Shown: piece by piece, positions 29,621 to 42,339 of the stretch | Layout: each line of letters begins with the position of its first letter | Position numbering within the stretch: position 1 is the first letter of the stretch | Assembly: GCA_029339505.1 (NCBI GenBank) | Contig: JAQISU010000108.1 | Coordinates: 20,221,501-20,285,500 of the forward strand | Direction of reading: 5' to 3' | Length of the DNA stretch: 64,000 nt | Source: Unio delphinus | Taxonomy: Eukaryota > Mollusca > Bivalvia > Unionida > Unionidae | The notes under the pieces: generated by a model | Told to the model about the DNA's origin: nothing | Database searches by the model: none | What the model saw: only the letters and a program-made list of their open reading frames with translations | Position numbers and translations under genes: made by a program

Positions 29621-30340
29621 AAATTTTTAGTATGTGTATTTGACAGCATCCCGTTTTTAATTTGTGCGAATATTTGGTCTTCGGTGCCATGGAAACATTA
29701 CTAGCCCGAAATAGTTAGCCAGTTAGTAGGAGCAAACATCACAGAGCCGAGTGTTAGTGAATTTGAACCATACTGGGGTCGTTAGTTGTGAATTTGGGTA
29801 CAAGCCGAATGACTGTCCCTTTTTGTAACATAGTCCATATTAAAATTCCGCGGTGTATAAAAGTGATGTGATTGAAATGGTAGTATTTATGGGAGGAATA
29901 TAATGGAATCAATAAGTTGGAACTTGGTAGGTACCGTTTATGTGTCCATAGTGGAAAATGGGCGTATGTATATGAGCGTGATACGCCGGAAATTCTGTGG
30001 ATTGACTGGCCTAGGGTCGCGCAGTTAAATATTTCCCAGTTAGTAAGGGAATACTAGTGTAATTTCTATGGCATGACAAGCTGTTGGTACGGAAATCGGA
30101 TGATAATGAAGATAAACCATGCAAAGGTGCAGTTAATGGACTTTTGGGCAAGTTGTCTCATCTGAGTCGCCAATTGATTAGAGCAAAGGTTATTAATTAT
30201 AGCAGACACGTCTTTCTTTCCATTTTACAACTCAAGTTGTATGGAAGTCTTTGGAAATTTGGGGAAAACATATGACTTCCAGCGTGACTCGCGCCAGGGT
30301 TTTGACACCGCTCGGTCAAGTGAATACCCCTGTGCGTGTA
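29621..30340. other. Non-coding tract
   Basis: No gene. A short LVRKSDDN-coding stretch at about 30083-30106 echoes the Polinton capsid protein but has no support on either side. Confidence 0.5.
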
Positions 30341-30341
30341 A

Positions 30342-30367
30342 CAATAATAAAATTGATAATAATGATG

Positions 30368-30429
<62 letters not shown>

Positions 30430-30460
30430 TATAATAATAATAATAATAATAATGACGATG

Positions 30461-30517
<57 letters not shown>

Positions 30518-30582
30518 TTAATAATAGAAGAAGAAGAAGAAGAAGAAGAAGAAGAAGAAGAAGAAGAAGAAGAAGAAGAAGA
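30342..30582. repeat. (AAT)n followed by (GAA)n microsatellite
   Basis: About 180 bp of AAT-type triplets followed by about 55 bp of GAA triplets (30526-30582). All frames through it are low complexity. Confidence 0.95.
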
Positions 30583-31920
30583 ATTCGTGTCCTTTTTCAG
30601 TTGCAGACACTGTCATTATTAATAGGTTGTGAATTTGAGCTCGGTCTTCTTATTACTCATGCTTCTTCAACATCACTAGGGACTCACTAAAAGGTCATTT
30701 AAGCTGCATTATTTAATGAATTTGTTTGTTATTACGATTGTGACATTATAATATTCTGAATGGCACTGATTTTGCATGGCAGCACACATATTAAGTATGT
30801 CTAGACATCCTCACTTCTGTTTTAAGTAATGATAACTCCTACAGCCTAAATTTCGCACAGAATTGGTTTCGTGCATGTTGCCGCATTTTTGTTATCTCTT
30901 TGCTTCTCCAGAGTTAATATGGGACCTAAATCGGATTTGGGTTTGGGTCTTTGGTGCTTTAACACTATAGTATGTATGGTATACATTATGTCTAATATAG
31001 CAATAAAACCCTTAAGACGTTCGTGCGATTCAATCTGAGGACAATTTTTTCGAATTATATGCTGTACGTTTGGGTTATGATGATGGTAATGAGCTGCCTA
31101 TGGGATATGTTTGATGACCTACTTTTTTGGCACGCATTCAACGTTTCTCCTTATGAATCTTCTTCTGGTCAAAGGCCCATTTGAGAATCTCTTTTTAATG
31201 GTGGCCGTATTTAAACGGATGCGTTGGGTCGAAACACGCATGCGTACGACTCATTTTATGTTACATACTGGGACTGACAGGCACCACCGGGCTTATTTAA
31301 ACCACTCGTGAAGACCTGGTGATGGATTTGGTTGTCAGAGGCTATATCAGATGCAAACCAATAGGGGTTTTCGAAGGTAAGTGGGTACTTTTCTCCCACA
31401 TCCACCCGGGCAAAAACAACCTTTGGATGACGAGCGATTGGTCGCCCATCTAGGAGACGGTAAACTCTGACTTCAACCCTTCGCTGCCTTGCGACTATAC
31501 CCTCTCAAAAGAAAGGCTAAGAGAGTAAACCCTAACAGAAATTCCAGAGACGGAGTCCCTAACAAGAATTGGCATTGTTTTCATTGTCATCTCGGCAACT
31601 CCTGCGACTCTGCTGGTGTCATGACGTATAGGCTTGTCTTTTCCGTTAGATCCATCACCTAGATGGGAAATCAGTCGCATGGGCAAAAACTTATTCCCCA
31701 TATCATCCTTCCAAGTCTTGCACCCTGGAGAGGACACAAATACATCGTTTCAAAACGCCGACAGAACACGGAAAGCAACAGTTTACCTGTTATAAGTCAT
31801 CGCTCGATTGGCGTAGAGTCACACGCTATGGTTGCTTCCGACGGTGGGAGAGACCAAGAGGTCTCACTGGACAGCTTCCGGCCGCATCAAACTGGGCAGT
31901 CCCTAGACAATAACGTCCCG
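30583..31920. other. Non-coding tract, possibly 5' sequence of the LINE that follows
   Basis: No coding region is supported. From about 31300 base composition rises in GC and resembles the LINE relic downstream, so part may be its 5' untranslated region. Confidence 0.4.
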
Positions 31921-33950
31921 CCATAGTTTGTCTGCCTTACAGAGTGCGTAGGATTTTATGTACGCGAGTACATGACAAAGAGGACTGCAAATATTCCACC
32001 AAGAAACAACAATCAAAAACCATTAAGGAAACCGCCAAACTCCATGCTAGGTACCTGTAATATCCATACCATGCTAACTGGATTCTCAAATGCTCTCCAG
32101 GTAATCAGTGACGTTTGAAAGACTTCAGTCATCAATGACGAACTTGCAAGACTCCAGGTCGAATATTGCCGAACTAGAGAACAATCGGCCACCAGATTCC
32201 AGGTCCCTCAGAGAAGAGCACAACACGTTTGTCTGGCAAGGAAAGAGCGCTGACGAAGCATTATAATTTGGTTATGGATTCGCCAAATGGAACTCTCTGC
32301 TGGGGATGACAGAACCCTGACAACAAGGATACAGAAGACTGTTATCCTCTTGCCTCCACAAAATAACCGGACATGTCAACCTTATCAGCGTTCATGCTCC
32401 CACATTAAGCACCTCCGCAGACACAAAGGATGAGCTCTACGACGAATTAAACTAGCTCGTCGATAAAATTCCAAATGAAGAGAACTTCCTATTACTGGGC
32501 GACTTCAACGCTAGGATGGGTGCTGACCATGACACTTGGCCTTCCTGTCCTAGCAAGTTTGGAAAATTAATCTTAAATCAAGGAAGATACACCGCTCTAG
32601 GCAAAAGGGTAAACAACGCATTGACGCGAGAAAGAACTGATATCCATACATGGCTAAGGAATTCACCTACGCCCTCTCTAGGACGATTGTTTTAGAAACT
32701 TCCGAAGGCAATGCCAAAGAGAGATAGAATCACATCAGAGAGATTTTGTACAGCAAAACCATGCGGATCTCTAGCAAGAAGCAATATGAAAAAACGATTG
32801 TTTTGAGGCTACCTATACCACACTTACACCAGCCATTGAAGGGATTCACAGTGCCCACCTGGAATAGAAACTACCCTTTGTCTGATAACACGACAGGAAT
32901 ACATGTGTATCAGAAGCAAACTGTAGATGTTATCAGGGCCTTGCGCCAATAAATAATGTCTTTAAAACTGTCAGTAGGTCCCACTAAGAGGGTTAGCACC
33001 ACTTAAGTCTACTGCAGACGATACCATCCACAACAAGAGCATGCAAATGGAAAGTATTACGTACTACTCTGAACTGTACACCTGAGAGAACCACGCAACC
33101 ACCGATGTGCTCAACGCCATTTGAATTCTCGCTCTCATGGCCGAACTGAAAGAGTATGACATGAGAGAAGTCATCAACTGCTGCTGCAGAGTATTGCTAA
33201 CACACCTGCATGACCTTTTCTGCCAGTGCAGGTTTGAGGGTGCAGTGCCCCATGACATGAGAGACGCCAACGTCGTAAACCTGTAATTAACATAAGTGAC
33301 TGATAAAGTCTTCGCACGCGTCAACCCGAACAGACTGAAGACGCCTGTGGACAGAGTGTATCCAGAGTCGCAGTGCGGGTTCTACACAGAGATTTCTACA
33401 ATCAACATGATCTTCTTTGTCATGCAGCTGCAGAAGAAATGAACAGAACAAATCAAACCCCATATTCCTGGCCTGATCACCATTGCATTCGATTTGGTCA
33501 ACAGAGAACACGCCGGGCGAAGACTGGATGACCTCCAAAGCTGCTAAGCATGATTCAGTCCTTTCACGAAAACATGAAAGGCACAGTGAAGTACGCTGGC
33601 TCAACATCCACAGTGGAGTGAAACAGGGTTGCGCCCTAGCCCCCACACTGTTCAGCATCTTCTTTGCTGTCCTGCTCATTCGTGCCTTTGAACGTCCACA
33701 GGGATCTACCGGCACACAAAATCATACGACAAGCATTTCAACTTGACAAGACTAAAGGCAAAAACTGTGAGTAACACAACCATCATGGGCATGCAATTCA
33801 CAGATGATGCTGCCCTAGCCACTCACACATAAGCTGAGTTACAGCTCCTGATGGTCCGCTTTGCTAAAGTATACGGCGAATTTGGGATGACCATCACCCT
33901 AACAAAAACGAGATGACTATAAACGCGGAACTCCAAACACCATTATCAAC
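31920..33950 (+). pseudogene. Decayed LINE: AP-endonuclease and reverse transcriptase fragments
   Basis: Broken frames in consistent order. An APE-type endonuclease segment includes ISVHAPTLS near 32380 and LLLGDFNARMGADHDTW near 32490-32540 (GDFNAR is the diagnostic motif). A reverse transcriptase follows with LHDLFCQCRFEGAVPHDMRD near 33210-33270, PESQCGFYTEISTINM near 33362-33410, SGVKQGCALAPTLFSIFFAV near 33612-33672 and FTDDAALA near 33800 in place of the usual F/YADD. Stops and shifts are numerous. This LINE family differs from the fragment at 7359. Confidence 0.85.
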
Positions 33951-34049
33951 AACTACGTACTTGAGGTAATCGGTCAATTCTCATAAGATAGCTATACCAT
34001 CAGCACAATTCTAAACATAGCTTCTAAATTGCGAAAATGTAATTGCAAC

Positions 34050-34339
34050 GTTCTTTTGCATACCAGGGCCCGGCGACGTGGAACGAATTGCCCATTGAAA
34101 TTAGACACAAAGACACAGTGGTCCCTTTTAAGAGTGCTCTTAAAACTCACCTGTTTCGACTGCAGGGACAAACTTAGAGACCTAATCATGTTTTGTATCT
34201 TATATGTTTTCAGCATGTTTTTATGTTTTTTCCAATTTCATTGTTTTTGTCATTTGTTTTTCTGTAGTGTAGTCATATCATTATTGATGGTGTAAAGCGC
34301 TTAGAGCTTCGAAAGATTAGGCGCTATACAAAGTCCTCA

Positions 34340-34389
<50 letters not shown>

Positions 34390-34390
34390 T
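34050..34390 (+). pseudogene. 3' end of a CR1-like LINE with (ATT)n tail
   Basis: The end of a LINE ORF2 (WNELPIEIR-like region, then FKSALKTHLFRLQ) lies at 34070-34165 and resembles 7950-8045. It is followed by a 3' UTR ending AAGCGCTTAGAG...GGCGCTATACAAA and an (ATT)n tail (34344-34390), the usual 3' signature of such elements. It is joined to the end of the different LINE upstream. Confidence 0.75.
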
Positions 34391-34399
34391 ACATGCCTG

Positions 34400-35480
34400 T
34401 ATAAATTCGAAATCCAAAAAGAAGGAATGTGGGTTAAATATTCAGACCATAGTATCTATATTGATAGGTAAATGTTTATTGGTATATGTGTCTATGTTTC
34501 AGAATTCCTCATAAAATGTCATAGCATACTTGAAGTTCACAACATTCTTATAAGTCTAGCAAACGAGTTTGAATTGTTGATATCCTGGAATATTCTATAA
34601 TGGAAAATTCATTTTGTCATTTCCAGTAAACGATAATTGTGTCTAGGTCAATAAACGGGATTTAAAACCTTGTTTTATTTCTAGAGATTACTTACTCTGG
34701 TAGTAAGATCCTAACGTAGCATCATTTGTACTGTTGTGTTCAGTATTTGATTTGGGTGATATTATTTAAATTATTATCGGAATTACAAAATGGTATTTGA
34801 TCTTATTATTGGACAGAGACATAAATACTGAATTATTGTGAATTCCAAAAAAGACGTATTGGATCATAATATTGGCATAACTTTGAAACGTGTTATCAAA
34901 TCCGTATTCTTCAGGTTACTGGTGTATTAATTCATTCGAGTCTACAAGTACTTCAACATTTACAGTACTGGTATTTTATTTTCGAATGACACTGAAATTA
35001 ACTAGAACTTCATTCATTATTCTTGTGATAGAACGTTTTAGATGATCTGAGATTTAATCCCTATTACTGTGACTTCTTTTGTAAATATATACCTGGTATT
35101 CAAGGACATAAATTATCTGTTTGCATATGCTCTTGTCTATTAAGCTGCAAAGACAATATTATCATGATACACATTAAACATTACAGTAATGACAAATAGT
35201 TTATAAAAGATGTGTGTTAACACAGTTAAACAAGATCACGAGCGCAAAATGGCAGATTCAATTACAGGACACCTTCTGCACGGACGACTAGGAGACAATA
35301 TATTATATCCAATTCACTGATACTTCATTGCTTCCAATATTTCGCTTGACACATTCGCACAGAACTATTATTGTACATGATATACCTTGATGGAATTGAA
35401 ACTGGGACACAAACGCAGAAACGATTTTAATGGAAATGAAACTGAATCATACATTCATTACCTTGATGGATTTTAAACTG
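34400..35480. other. Non-coding tract
   Basis: No gene or repeat recognised. It may include unrecognisable upstream parts of the Polinton relic that starts near 35500. Confidence 0.5.
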
Positions 35481-35499
35481 AGGCTTACACTACAGTATT

Positions 35500-35990
35500 A
35501 AATAATTTTTCATTGTTGATGCCAGTAATGACTCCAACGACTGCTGAGGAAAAGAAATTACTCGCTTTATGGATGGGGACGGTAAAGCATTATTATCATG
35601 GTTAAACAGTAACTACATAGAGTGTTCAAAATAATGTTAATGGCTTATTTGCATGGCATATAGTATCATAGCCAAGTGTTGCCGCACCGCGACATATATT
35701 TAGTTTGCTTTTTAAAATACTGAATGAGTAAACTCACATGTCGAAAGTTATATAATATTTGACAAACATGGACTTATTGAAATTCATTTAAGAATAAACG
35801 GACATCAAGAACCAAGCGCGTTTATTTTCATCGTTGAATGACATTTTACAAATTTATCTTCCATTGATGTTCATTTACGAGCTCGCGTAAATAGAGAAGC
35901 TGGAGCTGCTCCTAAATATAGAATAATCGCAGTTATTCTCCTAGAAAATTCGATGTTGCTTCAATGAGCTGGTGGTTGAATGTTAGCCGT
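35500..35990 (+). pseudogene. Relic of a Polinton major capsid gene (C-terminal half)
   Basis: Translation begins with LLMPVMTPTTAEEKKLLAL (near 35512), matching SLWMPVLTPAITAEERLLSF of the intact protein, then NGLFAWHIVS and AAPRHIFS near 35640-35705, and a decayed final part. Many stops. It is followed in order by relics of the next five late genes. Confidence 0.8.
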
Positions 35991-36036
35991 TGACGCTACA
36001 GTAAAAACATGTAAAGAAATCGCTCATAATATTTAA

Positions 36037-36490
36037 ATGTCAAATCTTCACGTTAAGATCACACTGACTCCTGGTCAGGTGAGAGAAAAAATACAATCAA
36101 AACTTGCGAGTAAGTGCAGAACAAAAATAACATTGAATACATATTATTGTTTTAGAGGCAATCCGAACAAATTATCATTAACCAAAACTCAGGTCAAACA
36201 TTTTAGCAAAGTTTTAGAATCAAATTTCCATGTTTTTCCGATTTCCATTAAAGACTCTATCAAATCAGGTGGTATATTTTAACTCTTTGAAGCTGTACCA
36301 GCGTAAATAGCTGCTCAAGTCCAAACAATTGCAAAAAACAGCTGCACTTGGTCTCTTAAGTGGTGCTGCCGGAGGTATTGGTAAAATGGCTTTTGATTAA
36401 ATAAGAGAAAATGGATTTTAAGAATGAGGAAGGGGTCTAAGATTACCGGGAACCCTATATCGATGAAAGAAAGGTATGAGACTTCCAGGA
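36037..36490 (+). pseudogene. Relic of the hydrophobic/glycine-repeat virion protein
   Basis: The open stretch 36037-36282 repeats the module order of 23225-23719: VKITLTPGQV, TKITLN, NKLSLTKTQVKHFSKVLE and IKSGGIF. The Ala-rich segment and two LRLPG-type repeats (near 36430-36495) follow in broken frames. Confidence 0.85.
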
Positions 36491-36509
36491 ACAATTCGTT
36501 GATGCGTCC

Positions 36510-36900
36510 AATGCCTACCTTGTGATTACTTTATGTTGCTAAGAAATTAAATATAAAATAGTTTAGAAGTATTTGTATGCGTGACCAATTACGAAAAAAA
36601 CAATGAAACAATTTTTAAACAGGTATTATTAATCATGATGATAATTCAGGGCCGGTACTCATATGGTTGCATAAGGTATTGATCCACGTGGATATATTTA
36701 TTTTGATTCGCACGAATATGCATCCCTCATTATATCCATTTATGTTATAAACAAAATCTATTCCAATCTGGTATTCAACGTTCCCAACACAGACAATAAT
36801 TAATCCGCCAATATGTGGCCTTGAAGTAATTGCTGTGTTCCGGTAGCCGGTATCGTTTTAAGTAGATACAAGATGCGTGACCAATTTTAATTGGTAGATA
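36510..36900 (+). pseudogene. Relic of the adenain-like protease
   Basis: Broken frames retain GTHMVA (near 36650), IDPRGYIYFDSHEYA (near 36680-36720) and INPPICGLEVI (near 36800-36830), corresponding to the catalytic His, acidic and Cys regions. Confidence 0.8.
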
Positions 36901-36929
36901 GTTACGGAAGAACTTCATCTAAACAAAAG

Positions 36930-37770
36930 CAAACAACTGACGGAATATCCCACGACAATATCAATAAGATCATTAACGATGTTATATCCGAATCATATAA
37001 CCTACAAATGTAGAACCAAAGGAAGTGATCGTATTTCAAGATAAGCAAGTAAGATTAAAAACGAGTAATCTTCATAACATGATATTCTTTTCAGAATTAA
37101 TGGAGTAACTGAAAACAAAATAGCTTTGTTTGATAGTAATGTAAAAATAAAATTGGTGATGTTATATCAATGATATTGGATAATATTCGCAATCGAGCAC
37201 CAAAATAGTGTGATACAATGACCGGACCTTTAATTATGACCAATAACAAAATTACTGATCTTGGAGAATCAGAATCAAACGATGACACTGAAACAAAAAA
37301 ATATGTCGACGATACTTATCTCCCAGTGACGGACTATTTAGCAACAATTAATGCTAGAATGACCTTATATAGATCTGATTAAATGTTTGTTCTAATCATG
37401 AACAATTGTTTATGAACATAATAATAGAAATATTGACGAATGTTTTGAAGGTCCAGCTGTCGTTGATATTTAACTCGCTGACATGAAAAGGATCATCGAT
37501 AGCGTAGTATATACGGTAGAGGCTGAATAAGTATTGTGGTCACCGCCAAATAAATGTATTAAACGTTGCAATGAGGTTACCGGTATATACAGGCTGTCAG
37601 TACTGGGTGATATAAAATGTACAATATCTACTACAATTCTACGCCGTTCCCCAAGTACTGGATCTTCTTCATCTATGATCGAATTACAGGATCAAAACGA
37701 GGAAGTAGCATTTGAAGTTGAGCCTGCCAACAGTACAGGTACACTCACGTGCATGAGTGGTAAAACACAC
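36930..37770 (+). pseudogene. Relic of the fibre-like gene
   Basis: Early part: EVIVFQDKQVRLKTSNLHNMI near 37020-37085, like EIVVFQDKQGKLKSS of the intact gene. A middle part differs (TGPLIMTNNKITDLGES, a phage-tail-fibre-like phrase, near 37220). The end, 37534-37770, is an open stretch with beta-rich content. The C-terminal half is more like the relic at 420-665 than like the intact element. Confidence 0.7.
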
Positions 37771-37783
37771 TAAATATATAGTT

Positions 37784-37920
37784 GATGAGTATACAGCAAA
37801 AGTAAAAAGTATAGTATATGTGTAGTTGACGTTGACATAATTGTATATTCGGATGAGTATACAGCAAAAGTAAAAAGTATAGTATATGTGTAGTTGACGT
37901 TGACATAATTGTATATTCGG
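37784..37920 (+). repeat. Perfect 68-bp tandem duplication
   Basis: The unit beginning GATGAGTATACAGCAAAAG and ending GTATATTCG occurs twice in a row, apparently identical, inside an otherwise old relic. Confidence 0.9.
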
Positions 37921-38198
37921 TGTCTGCAGTTATCGCTGGAACTGGCTTTCAACAATAACGGCACCAGTAGTTACAATAATGTATTATCCAGCTGCACTGC
38001 AGTTTCCAATGTTCTTAATATCATTGCCAAAAAAATACCTACATGTTGCCCAAATAAACTACTCGAGAACATAACAAAATTACATACTGGGACGCTAGCT
38101 TTCTCCAAATTATCGTTGTTGATATTATCAGATCTAAGCCCACGGAAATGATTAACATTAAGGCAATGTCTACATCTGAATTAGAAAATAATAATAAC

Positions 38199-38256
<58 letters not shown>

Positions 38257-38265
38257 GCATCGACG
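37920..38265 (+). pseudogene. Relic of the late-block membrane protein, with (AAT)n expansion
   Basis: VLNIIAKKIPTCCPNKLLENIT near 38010-38070 corresponds to GIISIITKKISSCSQRKLQDYI of the intact gene, followed by FSKLSLLILS. An (AAT)n run at 38188-38256 sits where the intact protein has its Asn-rich tail. Confidence 0.75.
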
Positions 38266-38289
38266 CAAGAACTAATGCATTAGATAGTC

Positions 38290-38910
38290 TTTTAATACAC
38301 CTCGGTTAAAATACAGCAAGCTTGACCAATCCTGAATTTAGCGTCAATTTTCCAATTGAGTTTTAGAGAAGTAATTAGCACTTGTGCAATTACGAGTATA
38401 TCATAGTTGACCAAATAAATAGTCGAAAGCATTCGGTGGGTTGCAGGTGAACAATGCTTTAGTGTTTGCAACAAGAACAAAAAATATTGAATTCCTGACT
38501 GGAATGTTCCTACATTCCTGTAGGAAATAATCAGATCGAACGAATCAATGATAAATGTCAACGGAGAATCAAATCAGTAACTGGAAGAGAAGCAAAAGTA
38601 TAAATAACAGTCCAAGACTTTATCATCTGCGATAGAGATATATTCTCTAGATTACGTTATATATATATTTATCAATCATCAATCAGATCCGTTTAAGGAT
38701 TGTCCGAGATATCTTCTGTTTATCATGTACCGGCAGAACCAAAACAAGTTGAATATAATACAGCTGAGAAATGATTTAGCATATCCCAACTTATCGATTT
38801 GGTTATCCATTGAGTAGTAATTTTAATGGGTATAATCTTGGTTTGTATAAGCGTGATCCAGATAACCATGACAAATTTATTTGTAATGGTAATAGAAGTA
38901 TATATCTAGT
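38290..38910 (+). pseudogene. Relic of the penton-like gene, N-terminal part
   Basis: Translations TNPEFSVNFPI (near 38328), NSLVFA-like and IPVGN-like phrases (38450-38530), and a VYHVPAEPKQVEY phrase (near 38718) follow the order of the intact penton-like protein. A further coding-like stretch (YPLSSNFNGYNLGLYKRDPD, near 38808-38865) has no match in the intact copy. Confidence 0.7.
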
Positions 38911-38919
38911 TAATATAAT

Positions 38920-39212
38920 TAAAATGATCTTTTCTGAATATTCATGATCAAGTTGAATATTATTTCATTTTTACAGAAAAGATAGAACTATCTAAATAGC
39001 CATGATAAGTGGTTATTATTCTTGGGGTCCAACAATGGGTCTTTGTGCCTTTGTTTCCTTTTGCGAGATCTTTCTTATGATATTCTTGACACCCAACGAG
39101 GCCTTTTCTCACTGGCCAATATTCGTCTGTTTTGGTTACTCTTCAGTGACATATAGAGCTGACATCATGCTACGGGGTTTTTTTGGGGGAGGGAGGGGGT
39201 ACTACAGATACC

Positions 39213-39254
<42 letters not shown>

Positions 39255-40100
39255 CAATTCCCGGGGAGTGTAAAACAACATTCAACACGCCGTCACGGAG
39301 ATTCGAACCACTGACGCCCCACTACAACAATCAGCTGCATTAGCAATGCACTATGTTCCAATACAAATGCACGTATTAGAAATTATTATAAAGTTACCTC
39401 TGCTACAGACGATTATTGTACTGAGTGAATAAACCACGGTGTGGATTTACTTCTGTTTCTAAACTCAATGTATAACATATTTGTAAATGATATAAGTCTT
39501 ATATATATATATATATATATCTTTCCGCATTAGACACTATATGTTGAAATATATACGTATGTTCTACCTGTATTGTTCATGTAAAGAACCGTTTCATGCT
39601 TGAAAATTTGTTTGTAAGATAGAAAGCACAATATTCTCTTTAATTATGAAGACAAACTGATTTAAGAGGTACTGAGTAAAGTCTAGATAGTTACCTTCCT
39701 TTTTTCAGGTTTTTTGGGCAGAAGCATGGGAGATAACTATAAAATGATTATATACTAAATACACAGTAGGTGTCTCCCTTATATAATACTGAACTATCAG
39801 AACGTAATCAATTATATGGTTCGGTATTTTGTGAAGCGAAAATTCGATTAATACTATATTATATAGCATTTTTAAGTAAACACATAAATGAATAAAAGGC
39901 CTCAAAATGATAAATTCATTGTGCAATCTTGATACTTTACTCAACATACAAATGTCTTACATATTGTGTTATGTGAAAAGTGTCCACAAAAAAGATAGAA
40001 GTCTCAGAATGATAAAATTATTGTTCTGTCTTGACATCTCGTCCGAAATAAAAGTGCTTTATCTGCCTTAAGACTTGTAAAAAGTCCATATATAAATATA
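38920..40100. other. Non-coding tract with microsatellites
   Basis: No gene. Contains (AC)n at 39214-39252 and a short (AT)n near 39500-39520. The 113-codon frame from 39002 runs through the AC repeat and lacks any motif. Confidence 0.55.
39214..39252. repeat. (AC)n microsatellite
   Basis: About 19 AC units, preceded by a G-rich stretch (GGGGGAGGGAGGGGG). Confidence 0.95.
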
Positions 40101-40105
40101 GACAA

Positions 40106-40108
<3 letters not shown>

Positions 40109-40198
<90 letters not shown>

Positions 40199-40248
40199 GT
40201 ATACATATACGGTACATACATATCTATACATATACATATATTCTACCT

Positions 40249-40336
<88 letters not shown>
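40109..40336. repeat. Two long (AT)n microsatellites
   Basis: (AT)n at 40109-40197 and 40254-40336, separated by about 56 bp of related TA-rich sequence. Confidence 0.95.
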
Positions 40337-40340
<4 letters not shown>

Positions 40341-40384
40341 CATGATATACGCCTAATAAATAAAAAAAAATATTTAATTTTGAC

Positions 40385-42335
40385 TTAATATCCGCTGACG
40401 TCCCGGTAAGAGTTTTGGTTGATCCGATGAATTCATACCGCCAAGAAATAATTTAGCAAAGATCGCGCATCTCATATGTGATCATTCAAAATCACCGATG
40501 TTGTTGATGTTGTTGATGCAACGATCAATGACAAACGAGCAACAATGATCATTAATTATCTTGCCAATCGAAAGTATATTTTAAAATAAAATGTGTTTTT
40601 TTTTATTACTAAGAAACCTAAGTCTAAAAAACGATCACATTTTCAAAAGTAAATTGTTTAGCTTAAGGTGTAACCGAACATTTTTCAATTTCGACTAGTG
40701 GAAACGGTCTAACGATTAAAAGACTTAAAATAATAAACGAATGGGGAGAAATAGTTAAAGACACGGAAGCTTCTAAGAAAGATGTCGCTGAGTATGGAGA
40801 AAATAAAACTTCAAGATATCGGTAAAAACGAAAACAGGAGAGATTTTGTACGAATAAAAATATAAATCAAAAGGAGCTATTAAATCATCATAATGTTTCT
40901 GCGTGGACTAATACAGTAAAAACATATCTACGAAATCCAACTATCAATATTGATCGAGGAGATATGTTTTATTTTGTTAATGAAATCAGTAAAAACGATC
41001 CTGTACCAGATATATTTCACTCTTGTCTTCTTTAGTAATGGCATAACAATTTCGTTTGCTCAAACTCGGTTTGATTTTCTCAATGATATAATATCAAGTT
41101 GTGTCGATTACAGACACGGTGGATTATGGACAACTAAATACGATCACAGAGATGGTATCTAGGTTTATATGTTTGCACATTTATCCGTTAACTTTTCTAG
41201 AAATGGGAAAATGGTCGAAATATTGTAAGAGATTTGGACATCAAACCCATGATATGACCAGAGTATCGATAAATGGACCATTACCAGAATTTTGCTGGAC
41301 TGGATTCGCCTGTATTGATTGAATCAATGGAGTTCGCTAAATGTCTTCATCATATTAGTTATGTTTGGTTTGGTTATTTTTTTTCACAAAAGATTTGGCT
41401 AATAACAGTATTATTACGGTTTATGCTCGATATGTTTGACGATGAGTGAAGCAATTATATCATGTCGTCCGCAGACAGAAGTGTTGATACCACAACAAAA
41501 GAAATATTCTGATTTCGAAAGAACTCAGCAGAAAAAAATCGGTCAATTTACCCATGGAGGATCATTTTATCAAAAACAAAGTTGTACAAGATTGATTATA
41601 GACGATGATGAGTTGGATTTTATTATCGCTGATACAACGAAGACAAATACGTTCATAACCCGAGAAATATCTTTATTGCCAAATGGGCCTAAATTAGATA
41701 CAAATGTGAGTTATATGGACGGTGAGTCACCACTATTTTTCAGCTAAAAGTATCAATGCTCGCATACTTTTAGATAAATGCATTATCAATGAAAAAAACA
41801 GTTTCTAAGTTTGCTGTCAGAGTCGCTACGGATTCGTTTTATATCAATAAAACATTCAGGATAGTTGGAAAAAAATCAAATATCGATACTTACGCATCAT
41901 GGGGCGAGTTGAGAATGTAGCTAGAAAATATACTGGATATTATAAACCCGTTGATGTTGAAATTAAGGATATTTAATATCAAATATCAAAATTGTCATCT
42001 ACAACGTCCGTATATGATCTCATAGCCAGACAAAAAAAACAGTTTATCGTATTGGTCCTGGAGGTTTTTGTAAAACAACTCGTGTGATTAAATTATTTCG
42101 GAATTTCGATCTGATCGTGTCAACCCTTCATACGTACTAGCAGGATACGCGACAGAAAGAAATATTAAATAATGCACTTATCGTATATTCTTTCGCTGGA
42201 AGTGAGAAACATGCATCACTGATCGACTTGGCTAAAAGTACTTTCCAAATAGTATTGTTAGGGATGCAATATGTACAGTGTCGTTGGACACATTAAGTCA
42301 TTAAGCCACATATTCTGCTTTGTGAAATACCGGTA
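40385..42335 (+). pseudogene. Second decayed Polinton polymerase-helicase
   Basis: Follows the penton relic on the same strand. It shows YRHGGLWTTKYDH (near 41110-41145), the motif A neighbourhood FLEMGKWSKYCKRFGHQTHD (41200-41250), RVSINGPLPEFCWTGFACID (41260-41320), RTQQKKIGQFTHGG (motif B, near 41520-41560), RLIIDDDELDFIIADT (41590-41635), SYMDGESP, RVATDSFYIN (motif C, 41820-41850) and a Walker A-like GPGGFCKTTRVIKLF (near 42055-42095). It overlaps in content with the relic at 770-4890, so they are separate copies. Confidence 0.85.
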
Positions 42336-42339
42336 ACTT

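Noticed and set aside
29454..29690. Ile-rich frames over the AAT and GAA microsatellites (also 30241-30690)
   Set aside because: Low-complexity translations of triplet repeats.
30083..30115. LVRKSDDN string like the Polinton capsid protein
   Set aside because: Eight residues match the intact capsid protein, but neither side continues the match, so it may be chance.
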